This document shows positions 25,079-33,875 of a stretch of 64,000 nucleotides of DNA, in pieces. The notes below the pieces were generated by a model. The model saw only the letters and a list, made by a program, of their open reading frames with translations, made no database searches and was not told the origin of the DNA. The first letter of the stretch is position 1. Each line of letters begins with the position of its first letter. Source of the DNA: Thermosphaera sp. (lineage in GTDB: Archaea > Thermoproteota > Thermoprotei_A > Sulfolobales > Desulfurococcaceae); NCBI GenBank assembly GCA_038827615.1, contig JAWBNK010000001.1, forward strand, positions 186,290-250,289. Direction: 5' to 3'. The position numbers were made by a program, and so were the translations under genes.

Positions 25079-26896
25079 TTGTTCGGGAACTGGGGTAAAA
25101 TAATAAGGGTTGACATGTCTTCTAAAGAGATCAAAATAGAATCATGGGGCGAGGATATCGCTCGAAAGTGGCTAGGGAGCAGGGGCCTAGGGATTTATTT
25201 GATGTTGAAAGAAGTGGATCCGAGAGTCGAACCCCTATCCCCTGAGAACAAGCTAATAATTGCCGCGGGACCGTTAACAGGCACTTCGGCGCCGACAGCG
25301 TCTAGATACAACGTTATCACGAAGAGCCCTCTCACTGGGTACATTACTTACTCTAACTCCGGCGGTTACTGGGCGGCCGAGTTGAAGAAGGCGGGCTATG
25401 ATGCCGTCGTGGTTGAGGGTGCATCAGAGCAACCAATGTACTTGTATATCAATGACGACCATGTGGAGTTGAAGAGCGCCTCTTCAATCTGGGGCTTGAA
25501 GATGTCGGAGACTGAGGCGAGGATTAGGGAAGAACTGAAAACGCCAGACGCGAAAGTCCTGGGCATAGGACCTGCTGGGGAGAAACTCGTGAGGTTCGCC
25601 TCGATAATGAACGATGTCCACAGGGCTGCTGGACGAGCTGGCGTGGGAGCCGTCATGGGCTCTAAGAAGTTGAAAGCGATCGCCGTGAAGGGAACGAAGA
25701 CCATTCCAGTGGCGGACCGTGAAAAGTTCATGCTAGTCGTTAGAGAGAAGGTTGATAAGATACGTAAGGATCCGGTGGGCGGTGGCGGCCTCCCGAGATA
25801 TGGGACGTCAGTGCTGGTTAACATAATTAATGAGAACGGTTTATACCCGTACAAGAACTTCCAATACTTGCAGTACGAGCACGCTTACGAGCAGAGCGGT
25901 GAGGCGTTAGCGAAGAAGTATCTAGTTCGCAATAAACCATGCTACGCCTGCCCAATAGCGTGTGGAAGAGTGGTGAAACTGCCCACCGTAGGGGTCTCGG
26001 AGGGGCCGGAGTATGAGAGCATATGGGCGTTTGGATCAAACCTCGGAATCAACGACCTCGCCACAATAGTTGAGGCAAACCACATGGCGGACGAGTATGG
26101 GTTTGACACGATCTCCCTGGGCGGCACTCTAGCCACTCTCATGGAGCTCTACGAGAAGAAGCTCGTACCCGAGAGCGACCTAGGGGACTTCCCTCCGCCG
26201 AGGTTCGGGAACACCGAGGTATTGCACTACTATATCGAGAAAATAGCTGAGAGAAAAGGGATCGGGGACAAGCTCGCTGAGGGAGGTTACAGGCTTGCTA
26301 AGATGTACAATGGAGAGCAGTATTTCATGGGCGTGAAAAAGCTTGAACTACCGGCATACGATCCGAGAGGAGCTGAGGGGCATGGCCTGGGATACGCTAC
26401 AAACAACAGGGGTGGATGCCACATTAAAAACTACATGATCTCGCCGGAGATACTGGGGTATCCGAAGAAGATGGACCCCCACGACGTCTCCGATGAGAAG
26501 GTGAAAATGCTGATAACATTCCAGCACATCACCGCGTTAATAGACGCCGCCGGAGTGTGCCTGTTCTCGACCTTCGGCTTGTGGGCAGATGACTACAGGG
26601 ACCTCTTGAACGCCGCCATGGGCTGGAACCTATCTACTGAGGAGTATTTGAAGATCGGAGAGAGGATTTGGAACGCTGAGAGGTTATTCAACCTGAAGGC
26701 AGGGCTCAACCCGTTAGAGGAGGACACGTTGCCGAAGAGGTTCCTAGAGGAGCCCGCGCCTAATGGGCCGAATAAAGGCAGGACTGTAAGACTGAGAGAA
26801 ATGCTACCTAGATACTATGCGTTGCGCGGCTGGACTCCTGATGGCAGGATCCCCGAGAGCAAGTTAAGAGAATTAGACCTCATAGACTTTATTTAA
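25079..26896 (+). CDS. aor: Tungsten-containing aldehyde:ferredoxin oxidoreductase
   Basis: A 605-residue enzyme of the AOR family that oxidises aldehydes to acids with ferredoxin as acceptor, using tungstobispterin and one [4Fe-4S] cluster. The cluster ligands are in CYACPIACGR and the late DAAGVCLF. Pterin-binding regions include RAAGRAGVGAVMGSKKLKAI and the DPRGAEGHGLGYATNNRGGC stretch. The N-terminal GNWGKIIRVDMSS is standard, so the TTG at 25079 is chosen. The following MoaD-like and radical SAM genes are typical partners. Which paralogue (AOR, FOR, GOR or WOR) it is cannot be decided here. Confidence 0.92.
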   Translation: MFGNWGKIIRVDMSSKEIKIESWGEDIARKWLGSRGLGIYLMLKEVDPRVEPLSPENKLIIAAGPLTGTSAPTASRYNVITKSPLTGYITYSNSGGYWAAELKKAGYDAVVVEGASEQPMYLYINDDHVELKSASSIWGLKMSETEARIREELKTPDAKVLGIGPAGEKLVRFASIMNDVHRAAGRAGVGAVMGSKKLKAIAVKGTKTIPVADREKFMLVVREKVDKIRKDPVGGGGLPRYGTSVLVNIINENGLYPYKNFQYLQYEHAYEQSGEALAKKYLVRNKPCYACPIACGRVVKLPTVGVSEGPEYESIWAFGSNLGINDLATIVEANHMADEYGFDTISLGGTLATLMELYEKKLVPESDLGDFPPPRFGNTEVLHYYIEKIAERKGIGDKLAEGGYRLAKMYNGEQYFMGVKKLELPAYDPRGAEGHGLGYATNNRGGCHIKNYMISPEILGYPKKMDPHDVSDEKVKMLITFQHITALIDAAGVCLFSTFGLWADDYRDLLNAAMGWNLSTEEYLKIGERIWNAERLFNLKAGLNPLEEDTLPKRFLEEPAPNGPNKGRTVRLREMLPRYYALRGWTPDGRIPESKLRELDLIDFI

Positions 26897-26945
26897 TTTT
26901 TTATAAACATCCATCCTTAATCCATATCGCCCGGGGGCTGGGATT

Positions 26946-27203
26946 TTGGCGATAGAAATCCGGTTGTTCGCGACGCTAATAGACTTCGCTAAAACGAGGA
27001 GGCTTGTTTTAGATCTCGATGAGTCTACAATAGAGGATTTACTAAATATTCTGGACGCCAAGTTTCCAGGGTTTAAAGCGGAGCTCGAGCCAGGATATAT
27101 TATATTGGTCAACGGTTTCAACATAGAGCATCTTAATGGATTGAAGACCAAAGTGAAGAACGGCGACGTGGTCTCGATATTCCCGCCATCGGGCGGAGGT
27201 TAG
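26946..27203 (+). CDS. MoaD/ThiS-like sulfur-carrier protein
   Basis: An 85-residue beta-grasp protein ending in SGGG, the C-terminal glycine tail that is thiocarboxylated in MoaD. EIRLFATLIDFAKT is the typical first strand and helix, and GDVVSIFPPSGGG the typical end. Its position between the tungsten oxidoreductase and the radical SAM gene suggests a role in making the molybdopterin dithiolene. TTG start at 26946. The next gene starts 2 bases after its stop. Confidence 0.88.
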   Translation: MAIEIRLFATLIDFAKTRRLVLDLDESTIEDLLNILDAKFPGFKAELEPGYIILVNGFNIEHLNGLKTKVKNGDVVSIFPPSGGG

Positions 27204-27205
27204 CG

Positions 27206-28333
27206 TTGGGCGGTGACACGCTAGTGGAGTATAAGTTTCCCATGCGGGATGGAGAGGTCGTAATCAAGCCGAAGCCTGATCTGAGAATCCTGTACATCGA
27301 GCTAACCACTAGGTGCAACCTGGCATGCGATATGTGTTTCAAGCAACACTGGATGGACGTCGAAGGAGACATGGATCACAATCTATTCCTGAAAATCCTG
27401 GATGATGCCGGGCACCTTCCAGAGTTGAAGACGATAGTTTTCGGAGGTATAGGGGAGCCTACAGTTCACCCGCGATTCGAGGAGATGGTTTACGAAACAG
27501 TGGGCAGAGGTTACAAGTTGTATTTGACAACCAATGGGCTTTATCTAAGCGAGAAGAAGTTCACAGGGCTTGCCGAGATAGGCATTTCCGGGATATACTT
27601 CTCCATCGACGCCGTTCCCGGGGTTGAGACGAGATTTCAACACATCGGTTCAAGGAGAGTTGTCGAAATCATTAAATCCCTGGTTTCGTGGCGCAGGAGC
27701 AGGGGTAGTTATGAACCGCTTATAGGTGTGGAGGTCGTCGTGACGAGGGCTAACTACTCCATGATCCCTACTCTAGTGAGAAATCTAAGGGAGATTGGGG
27801 TAGATGAGGTGATAATCTCTAACATTCTACCGGTCTCACAAGCTCACAAGGATGACATAGTGTATGATGGTTCAACTGGTCATGAGGACCTGGTTGAGCG
27901 TTTAGAGAGCGAGGCGCACCGGGGAATTAAGATTAGAATCCCCAGCTTCCAAGTGAAGACAGAGAGGAAGTGTCTATTCGATGAGGCCAGGGCCGCAGTG
28001 ATTAGGTGGGACGGGGAGGTTGTTCCATGCTATAGATTCCTCCACACGTATAGGGAGTTCGTTCTCGGTCGGGAGAAGATCGTGAAGGCCCATTCGTTTG
28101 GAAATGTGAAGAACAGGAGCTTGAAGGATATATGGATGAGCAGGGAATACTCCTTCTTCCGATTCATCACGCGTAACTATTACTACCCGAGCTGCACCGA
28201 CTGCAGGCTGAACACTTCGTGCGATTTCGTTAACAGCACTGAGCAAGACTGCTGGGGCAACACCCCCTCGTGCGCCGACTGCCTCTGGGCAAGGGATATT
28301 GTCCAGTGCCCGATACCATCTGAGCCCTTTTGA
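27206..28333 (+). CDS. Radical SAM maturase associated with tungsten oxidoreductase
   Basis: A 375-residue radical SAM protein. CNLACDMC (CxxxCxxC) near residues 36-43 binds the SAM cluster, and FGGIGEPTVHP is the GGE-like SAM motif. The C-terminal half has a SPASM-like set of cysteines: CLFDEARAA, VVPCYRF, SCTDCRLNTSCDF, and CWGNTPSCADC. This matches the tungsten-cofactor oxidoreductase radical SAM maturase family known from AOR loci. The exact modification is not known. TTG start at 27206, with GGCGGAGG ahead of it. Confidence 0.88.
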   Translation: MGGDTLVEYKFPMRDGEVVIKPKPDLRILYIELTTRCNLACDMCFKQHWMDVEGDMDHNLFLKILDDAGHLPELKTIVFGGIGEPTVHPRFEEMVYETVGRGYKLYLTTNGLYLSEKKFTGLAEIGISGIYFSIDAVPGVETRFQHIGSRRVVEIIKSLVSWRRSRGSYEPLIGVEVVVTRANYSMIPTLVRNLREIGVDEVIISNILPVSQAHKDDIVYDGSTGHEDLVERLESEAHRGIKIRIPSFQVKTERKCLFDEARAAVIRWDGEVVPCYRFLHTYREFVLGREKIVKAHSFGNVKNRSLKDIWMSREYSFFRFITRNYYYPSCTDCRLNTSCDFVNSTEQDCWGNTPSCADCLWARDIVQCPIPSEPF

Positions 28334-28502
28334 GCCTGGGCCGCATCGATCACGTGTCTCCAACTCCAGTTTAATTAAGTCCTCTCTGAGCGGTCATCGT
28401 CAACAGTGCGGGGCTGTCTTCCTGTTGCTGAGTGCTCGCTCCGGTTTGAACCTTACACTCCTCCTAGTGGGGTTTTTAAGCACGCTCACCGGTTAATGAT
28501 TA

Positions 28503-29756
28503 TTGGTTAAGGTCATGAACTCTCCGTCTGCACCAGGTAGAAGGCAGGGCTGGATATCGATAGCGGCAGGCACAGCGATCACATCAGTCCTCGGAGCATC
28601 ATACGCGTACAGTGTATACAAGAGCTTCTTGGAAGCCCTGTGGGGGAGCTCGTTCTGGGCGGCACTGCCCTTCTCAGTGTTCATAGCCGTCTTCGCATTA
28701 AGCAGCGTTATTGGAGGAAAACTCTACATGCAGAAAGGAATTAAGAAAACAGCAGGCCTCAGCATCGCATCAGTATCATCGGGGCTTCTACTATCCTCCC
28801 TGGTCGAATACATCAGCCTACCACTATACCTAGTCGCGACCTACGGGGTTCTAGTTGGGCTTGGAAACGGGCTGGGCTACATACCTGTCGTCACGTTGGC
28901 GAGGAGGTGGTTCCCCGATAGGGCTGGACTAGTAACAGGTATCATAATACTCGGCTATGGGGGGAGCGCGGTCGCGTTTGCCCCATTGAAGACAATGATT
29001 CTCCAACTGCACGGCCTCTCTCTAACCTTCGTCGCGGTTGGGATAATCTCGCTAGTAGTGGGCGTTCTAGCCGTGGCCGCTATAAGGGACCCCAGCTCGG
29101 AGGTCACAAGCTACTACTCCAGGTTTTCCAAGAAGAGAGCCGTCGTGCCGAAGCAGGATCTAGAGCCCTCCAGAGTGATTAAGACCCTGGACTTCTGGCT
29201 TCTCTGGTTGAGCTTCACCCTTGTGAGCGGCGCGGGGCTAATGCTAATAGGTCACATGGCGAGCTTTGCGAGGTTCAAGGGACTGGATGTGATGGAGGCT
29301 GCTCTAGCAGTCAGTGTTTTCTCAGTAATGAACGCTCTCGGGAGACCCCCCGCCGGCTGGATCTCAGACTTGCTTGGGAGATATGGAAGGCCCATTACGA
29401 TGACGATGTTCTTCACGATCCAAAGCTTACTGATCATCGCGCTGGCGTACGCGGGGAGCGGTAAGCTGGAGCTGTACTTGATGACGGCGGCCCTGGGCTT
29501 CACGTACGGCTCTGCCCTAGCGTTATACCCGGTTGCAACAGGAGACTTCTTTGGACTGAAACACTTGTCAACGAACTACTCCCTGGTGTTCACGGGCTGG
29601 GGGGTTTCAGGGCTGATCTTCCCATCCATCGGAGGATACATACACGACGTAACCGGTAGCTACGACCTAGCGCTCGTCGTCTTCGGAGTCATCAGCCTGG
29701 CCGGAGCACTAATCTGCGCATACCTGGGAAGGAGGCTCAGAATATACCTAGGGTAG
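28503..29756 (+). CDS. MFS transporter, oxalate/formate antiporter-like
   Basis: A 417-residue major facilitator protein with 12 predicted helices. The N-terminal half has ASYAYSVYKSFLEALWG and LARRWFPDRAGLVTG, typical of the oxalate:formate antiporter/monocarboxylate branch; a charged central loop (residues 200-225) separates the halves; the second half has RPPAGWISDLLGR. A substrate such as a small carboxylate is inferred, which would suit export of acids made by the neighbouring aldehyde oxidoreductase. The start is TTG at 28503 or ATG at 28515. Confidence 0.85.
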   Translation: MVKVMNSPSAPGRRQGWISIAAGTAITSVLGASYAYSVYKSFLEALWGSSFWAALPFSVFIAVFALSSVIGGKLYMQKGIKKTAGLSIASVSSGLLLSSLVEYISLPLYLVATYGVLVGLGNGLGYIPVVTLARRWFPDRAGLVTGIIILGYGGSAVAFAPLKTMILQLHGLSLTFVAVGIISLVVGVLAVAAIRDPSSEVTSYYSRFSKKRAVVPKQDLEPSRVIKTLDFWLLWLSFTLVSGAGLMLIGHMASFARFKGLDVMEAALAVSVFSVMNALGRPPAGWISDLLGRYGRPITMTMFFTIQSLLIIALAYAGSGKLELYLMTAALGFTYGSALALYPVATGDFFGLKHLSTNYSLVFTGWGVSGLIFPSIGGYIHDVTGSYDLALVVFGVISLAGALICAYLGRRLRIYLG

Positions 29757-29864
29757 GATGCCGCAACCAGGCCCCTGCCAGGGGTCAAATCCCACTTCAT
29801 TTTTACACCACAATTTGCCGGGGTAGCCGTGGTTGAAAAAGGGAGAGGGTTCGAGCATAAAAAA

Positions 29865-30896
29865 CTAGTTGTTAGAGCGCCTCCTCCTCCGGAGCTCGTA
29901 GCCGATGAAGCCCGTAACAGGTATGAGGGATCCAGCGGCCACCAGCAACCCGGGCTCCGGGACAGGATAGTACGGCGGGGTCGTCGTGAAATATACATCG
30001 GCAAAATAATCCACAACTCCATCCCCTACTTCATCCCACGTGTTCGGTCCAGCAGTAGTCATGGCGTCCAAGGCGTCGCTGGTGTTATCCCCACCGATGT
30101 CCCATGCCTCGCCCCCGTTACCATTATAGTCGCTCCAGCCCCTCGCAGTTATCAAGGATAGCCTCAGGAAAAATACGCCGCCGCTGGGAACGTCGCCTAT
30201 CAACCCCCAGGGTATCCTGACCTCTACCGAGTTTCTTGACAAGTCGACTCCCATCAAGGCTCCCTCACCTGTGATGAAATTCCAGCTTTTGTCGACCAAG
30301 TAGAATATACCGCCCCAGTTGGATTGAAGGCCATCGGTCAACGCCGTCTTCCATTGACCACTATACCTGCTGTCGGCCAGGTTGACCACGACCTGGTAGT
30401 CCCATGCGGCATCGCTCGCTACTTTTGTTTCAGAGTAGCCGGCGAAAAATTCCGTGCCGCCAGTGCTCCCGTTTCGATTGATCGCTAACGCTATGAATGT
30501 GGCCCCGTTATCTCCGATGCTGAATCCGCTCGTGTCGTTGAGGATGAAGAGGAGGTAGAGAAACTCGCCGTCCCCGGTCACCCTGAACTGTAATAGGTCG
30601 GCGCGCTTGTCTGGAGAGGAGAAGTCTGTCCTCTCGTCGCCTCCGGCATCGCACCATATCCACTGGGGGACCCCGCCCACAGTGGAGTAATAGTATAAGC
30701 CGTACGCATTATCGACGGGTAATTCTGGACACGCGAAATCCCCCCAATCGCTTGGATCGCCGTCAATACTGATGTTCTGCGATATTCCCGCCGCGAGCGG
30801 CAGTGCCTCGATCGCTGGTGATGCCTGCGGGCTGGAAGCCAGCGTGAGGAATAGATGGAGGGCGATGGCTAGAACTAAGAATCTCCTACTCAGCAT
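29865..30896 (-). CDS. Secreted protein with CBM9/DOMON-like domain and PEP-CTERM-like tail
   Basis: A 343-residue exported protein. Residues 1-27 are a signal peptide (RRFLVLAIALHLFLTLASS, cleavage after an ASPA-like site). The mature part begins ISIDGDPSDWGDF, the usual start of extracellular CBM9/DOMON-like beta-sandwich domains. The C-terminus is a tripartite sorting-signal lookalike: VPEPG, a hydrophobic helix, then ELRRRRR. ATG at 30896 is preferred over longer readings because it opens the signal peptide and has AGGAGAGGT before it. It diverges from the aminotransferase gene at 31007. Confidence 0.78.
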   Translation of the reverse strand: MLSRRFLVLAIALHLFLTLASSPQASPAIEALPLAAGISQNISIDGDPSDWGDFACPELPVDNAYGLYYYSTVGGVPQWIWCDAGGDERTDFSSPDKRADLLQFRVTGDGEFLYLLFILNDTSGFSIGDNGATFIALAINRNGSTGGTEFFAGYSETKVASDAAWDYQVVVNLADSRYSGQWKTALTDGLQSNWGGIFYLVDKSWNFITGEGALMGVDLSRNSVEVRIPWGLIGDVPSGGVFFLRLSLITARGWSDYNGNGGEAWDIGGDNTSDALDAMTTAGPNTWDEVGDGVVDYFADVYFTTTPPYYPVPEPGLLVAAGSLIPVTGFIGYELRRRRRSNN

Positions 30897-31006
30897 ACCG
30901 GACCTCTCCTGATACAAAATTATCCTCTCTCGTATATAAACTTTGACCGTGTGAAAAGCGGGAAGTTTTATATTAAGAGATCGTTCATAATATAAGTGGT
31001 GTCGGA

Positions 31007-32143
31007 ATGCCAAGAGCCTTGTTGATGATTCCTGGTCCCTCGATAATAGATCCCCTAACTCTCCTCGACATGGCTCAGCCTACCATGAGTCACGTGGCGG
31101 CTGAATTCGATGAGATGCACAGGGAGTCTCAAGAACTGCTTAAGAAGGTCTTTGGGACACAGGGAAAAGTAGTCGTCATACCGGGCAGTGGCACGGCTGG
31201 ACTCGAGCTCGCCGTAAGGTCTTCCGTGAGGCGTGGAGAAAAAGTACTCGTCTTAAAGACAGGGTACTTCGGAGACTACTTGGTGGAGGGAGCTAGGAGG
31301 ATTGGAGCTGAGGTTGACGTGGTTCAATCCCCGCTGGGCAGAGGGTTCGATGGAGGCAGGGTTGAGGCGATTCTAGATGAGAAGGAATACGATGTTGTAA
31401 TGCTCCAGCATGTTGAAACCTCAGTATCGGTGGCTAACCATGTTGGAGAAGTGGCGAGGGTTGCAAAGAAGCGTGGTATCAGAGTAGTAGTGGATGGAAT
31501 AGCCTCCGTAGGGGGAATGGAGATGAGAATGGATGAGTGGGGAGTTGATGTATGCATAACTGGCTCGCAGAAGGGGCTGGCCGTGCCCCCGGGGCTCGCG
31601 TTGGTTGCTTACTCTAAAGACTTCGCCCCAATAACCGATAATGAAACACTGTACTTCAACATTACCAAGCTCTTGAAGGAGATGGAGTCCACGAGAAACT
31701 ACTATATTACCCCTGCAGTGAACATGATCTACGCGCTCTACTCTTCGCTCAAGAGGATTGAACGCGAGGGCGTTGAAAACAGGTTCAGAAGGCACAGAAT
31801 CCTTGCGCAGGCTGTTCAGAGAGGAGTCGAGTCCCTTGGATTGAAACTCGTTGCAGAGGAGCCTTACAGGGCCCACACGGTGACAGCTGTTTACTTGCCT
31901 GAAGGCGTCGAATGGGCAAGATTTTACAGCGAGATGCGTTCAAGGAATGTTGAGATTGCAGGAGGGTTGGGTGAGCTGAGAGGCAGGGTCTTCAGGATTG
32001 GGCATATGGGAGAGGTGAACGCGAACGACGTGATAGCGACTCTAGCAGCAGTGGAGAGGAGCCTGGTTAAAACTGGGTACAGGGTTGAGCTTGGAGCATC
32101 TGTTAGAGCGGCTCAGGAGATACTGGCCTTACATGATTACTAG
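31007..32143 (+). CDS. Class V aminotransferase (alanine/serine-glyoxylate type)
   Basis: A 378-residue PLP enzyme of class V. MIPGPSIIDP opens it as in serine-pyruvate/alanine-glyoxylate aminotransferases; PGSGTAGLELAV binds the cofactor phosphate, QHVETSV and D163 in VVVDGIASVGG stack and hold the ring, and the Schiff-base lysine is K189 in GSQKGLAVPPG. The ATG at 31007 follows a TATA-like TTTTATATTAA by about 40 bases. It is convergent with a SerA-like dehydrogenase, so it may act as phosphoserine or serine aminotransferase; this is inferred from context. Confidence 0.88.
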   Translation: MPRALLMIPGPSIIDPLTLLDMAQPTMSHVAAEFDEMHRESQELLKKVFGTQGKVVVIPGSGTAGLELAVRSSVRRGEKVLVLKTGYFGDYLVEGARRIGAEVDVVQSPLGRGFDGGRVEAILDEKEYDVVMLQHVETSVSVANHVGEVARVAKKRGIRVVVDGIASVGGMEMRMDEWGVDVCITGSQKGLAVPPGLALVAYSKDFAPITDNETLYFNITKLLKEMESTRNYYITPAVNMIYALYSSLKRIEREGVENRFRRHRILAQAVQRGVESLGLKLVAEEPYRAHTVTAVYLPEGVEWARFYSEMRSRNVEIAGGLGELRGRVFRIGHMGEVNANDVIATLAAVERSLVKTGYRVELGASVRAAQEILALHDY

Positions 32144-32171
32144 ATTGAAAAACGCGTTGCAAGAGCCAACT

Positions 32172-33131
32172 CTATTTTTTATTTACAACAGTATCCGGTA
32201 GACGCCCCTCCTTGACATATTTCACAACAGATTCTGCGACAAACCTCGAAGTCTCCGCTAGAGCCTCCCACGAGAACCCGCCTAAGTGAGGGGTAAGTAT
32301 TACGTTGTCAAGACCTATCAGCGGGCTGTCGAGAGGAAGGGGTTCTTTCTCAAAGACGTCGAGGGCAGCATATATTTCACCGGTTTTCAGCCTCTCAATC
32401 AAGGCTTCTTCATCCACTATCGGCCCTCTTGAAGTGTTGACTATTAACGCTCCCTTCTTAACCTTAAATACTCTCTCCCTGTTGATCAGACCGCGGGTTT
32501 CCGGCGTGAGTGCAATAGTTAGCGCAATTACATCGCACGATTCAATCAATTGATCAAGCTCCATGCGAGAGATCTCCAACCCGTGCTCTACCTCGGGCTT
32601 AACTTTTCTATCCCAGTAGTATACTTCTGCGCCGAAAGGCTTCAGCCTTCTAGCCAACCCAGCGCCGATTCTGCCCATTCCAACTATTCCGATTCGTTTT
32701 CCGCGGAGAACGTTTCCAATCAAGCCTGGGGGAGTACCGCCTACCCATTTCTTCTCCCTGATGTACTTATCTCCTTTGACGATGTTCCTGTAGTGGGCGA
32801 GTATTAGAGCCATTATATGGTCTGCGACAGCTTCGGCGATGTAGTCGGGAGCATTTGCAACATATATGCCTCTCCTAGAGGCTTCCGCTAAATCTACTTT
32901 ATCGAGTCCGGAGCCTTGAACCATGATGAGCTTAAGCTGTTTTCCCAGGTCTATTATTGACTTGTCGACAACGTTCCATGGTGCTGCCACTAATACGGTT
33001 GCATCCAATAATTCTTTCTCAAGCCAATCCCTTGGGGCCTCCCTCCCCGGGTATATTGTGAAGTTTACACCGTGGCTTCTAAGTACTTCGACGCCTGCTC
33101 TGTGAGGCTCGAACATGTATACGATTTTCAT
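32172..33131 (-). CDS. serA: D-3-phosphoglycerate dehydrogenase-like 2-hydroxyacid dehydrogenase
   Basis: A 319-residue NAD-dependent D-isomer dehydrogenase. The nucleotide loop is GIVGMGRIGAGLARR, the catalytic Arg is in NTSRGPIVDEEAL, a Glu lies in FEKEPLP, and His in LTPHLGGFSWEA. It lacks the C-terminal ACT domain of long SerA, as many archaeal short forms do. It is convergent with the class V aminotransferase, 28 bases apart. Oxidation of 3-phosphoglycerate is the best guess; hydroxypyruvate or glyoxylate reduction is an alternative. Confidence 0.85.
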   Translation of the reverse strand: MKIVYMFEPHRAGVEVLRSHGVNFTIYPGREAPRDWLEKELLDATVLVAAPWNVVDKSIIDLGKQLKLIMVQGSGLDKVDLAEASRRGIYVANAPDYIAEAVADHIMALILAHYRNIVKGDKYIREKKWVGGTPPGLIGNVLRGKRIGIVGMGRIGAGLARRLKPFGAEVYYWDRKVKPEVEHGLEISRMELDQLIESCDVIALTIALTPETRGLINRERVFKVKKGALIVNTSRGPIVDEEALIERLKTGEIYAALDVFEKEPLPLDSPLIGLDNVILTPHLGGFSWEALAETSRFVAESVVKYVKEGRLPDTVVNKK

Positions 33132-33200
33132 GCGGATTACCTCTATTTAAATAACTAATGGAGACTTGAATAAAAAGCATGTATATTTATTCAGAGCTGA

Positions 33201-33875
33201 CTACTTCTTTGGAGTTTTCTTGACCGTTAATTCTTTAACAACAATACCGTGGAATTTTAGAAACTCTTCCAGATTTCCCAGTGAGAGGTCGTAAGCGACT
33301 GATACGAGGTTTTCTTTCGGGGACGCCATTATCAACGTTACCGGGAGGCTGGTCCTACCGGCGAGTTCGATCACCTTGTCGTATAGTTTTTCATCGCTAT
33401 AGTAGATTAAGTAATCGTAGTAACCTTTAAAGTTCTTCACAAACAACTGGTTCAACCTATCGCCAGCGGAGTGTTTTAAAACGGCTTTATCAATCACGCT
33501 GTTCTTCTTAACCAGGTAGACCTCGCCTGGCACAGTGCTGTCAGCCGGCTTAACAGCTATCTCGAGCCTGTCCTTTCTCCCAGCTATTTTGGCTATCGGA
33601 TAGTAGATCAGAGAGTGCCTAGGAACAGTTGTCACCAGCACGTATACTTGATGCTTGCCCGGAAGGACGTATCTAGCCTTATATCCCACTAGGTATCCTA
33701 GCCACTGATACTCCTTGGATGATGGGTTGAAGTGTTTCTCTAGTAGAATGGTTGTATCTCTAAGAAAAACGATCAGTTTTCGTCGAAATCGGAAGAACCA
33801 TATCGCGGACGCCGCTCCGAGAACGGCTAATACGATTATGATTCCATATATTATGAGGAACTCATCGAGGCTCAT
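33201..33875 (-). CDS. Membrane-anchored protein of the ArsA-like operon, unknown function
   Basis: A 224-residue protein with one N-terminal helix (residues 6-27) followed by RFRRK, giving a cytoplasmic C-terminal domain. That domain alternates strands and helices (HQVYVLVTTVPRHSLIYYPIAKIAG; DYLIYYSDEKLYDKV) without a known motif. Its ATG overlaps the stop of the ArsA-like gene (ATGA), so translation is coupled. A role with the ATPase at the membrane is plausible but unproven. Confidence 0.72.
   Translation of the reverse strand: MSLDEFLIIYGIIIVLAVLGAASAIWFFRFRRKLIVFLRDTTILLEKHFNPSSKEYQWLGYLVGYKARYVLPGKHQVYVLVTTVPRHSLIYYPIAKIAGRKDRLEIAVKPADSTVPGEVYLVKKNSVIDKAVLKHSAGDRLNQLFVKNFKGYYDYLIYYSDEKLYDKVIELAGRTSLPVTLIMASPKENLVSVAYDLSLGNLEEFLKFHGIVVKELTVKKTPKK

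Noticed and set aside
29757-29862. tRNA-like pieces (GGGGTCAAATCCC, GCCGGGGTAGCC, GGGTTCGAG)
   Set aside because: They do not assemble into a tRNA or a clear split-tRNA half with paired arms; chance similarity is likely.
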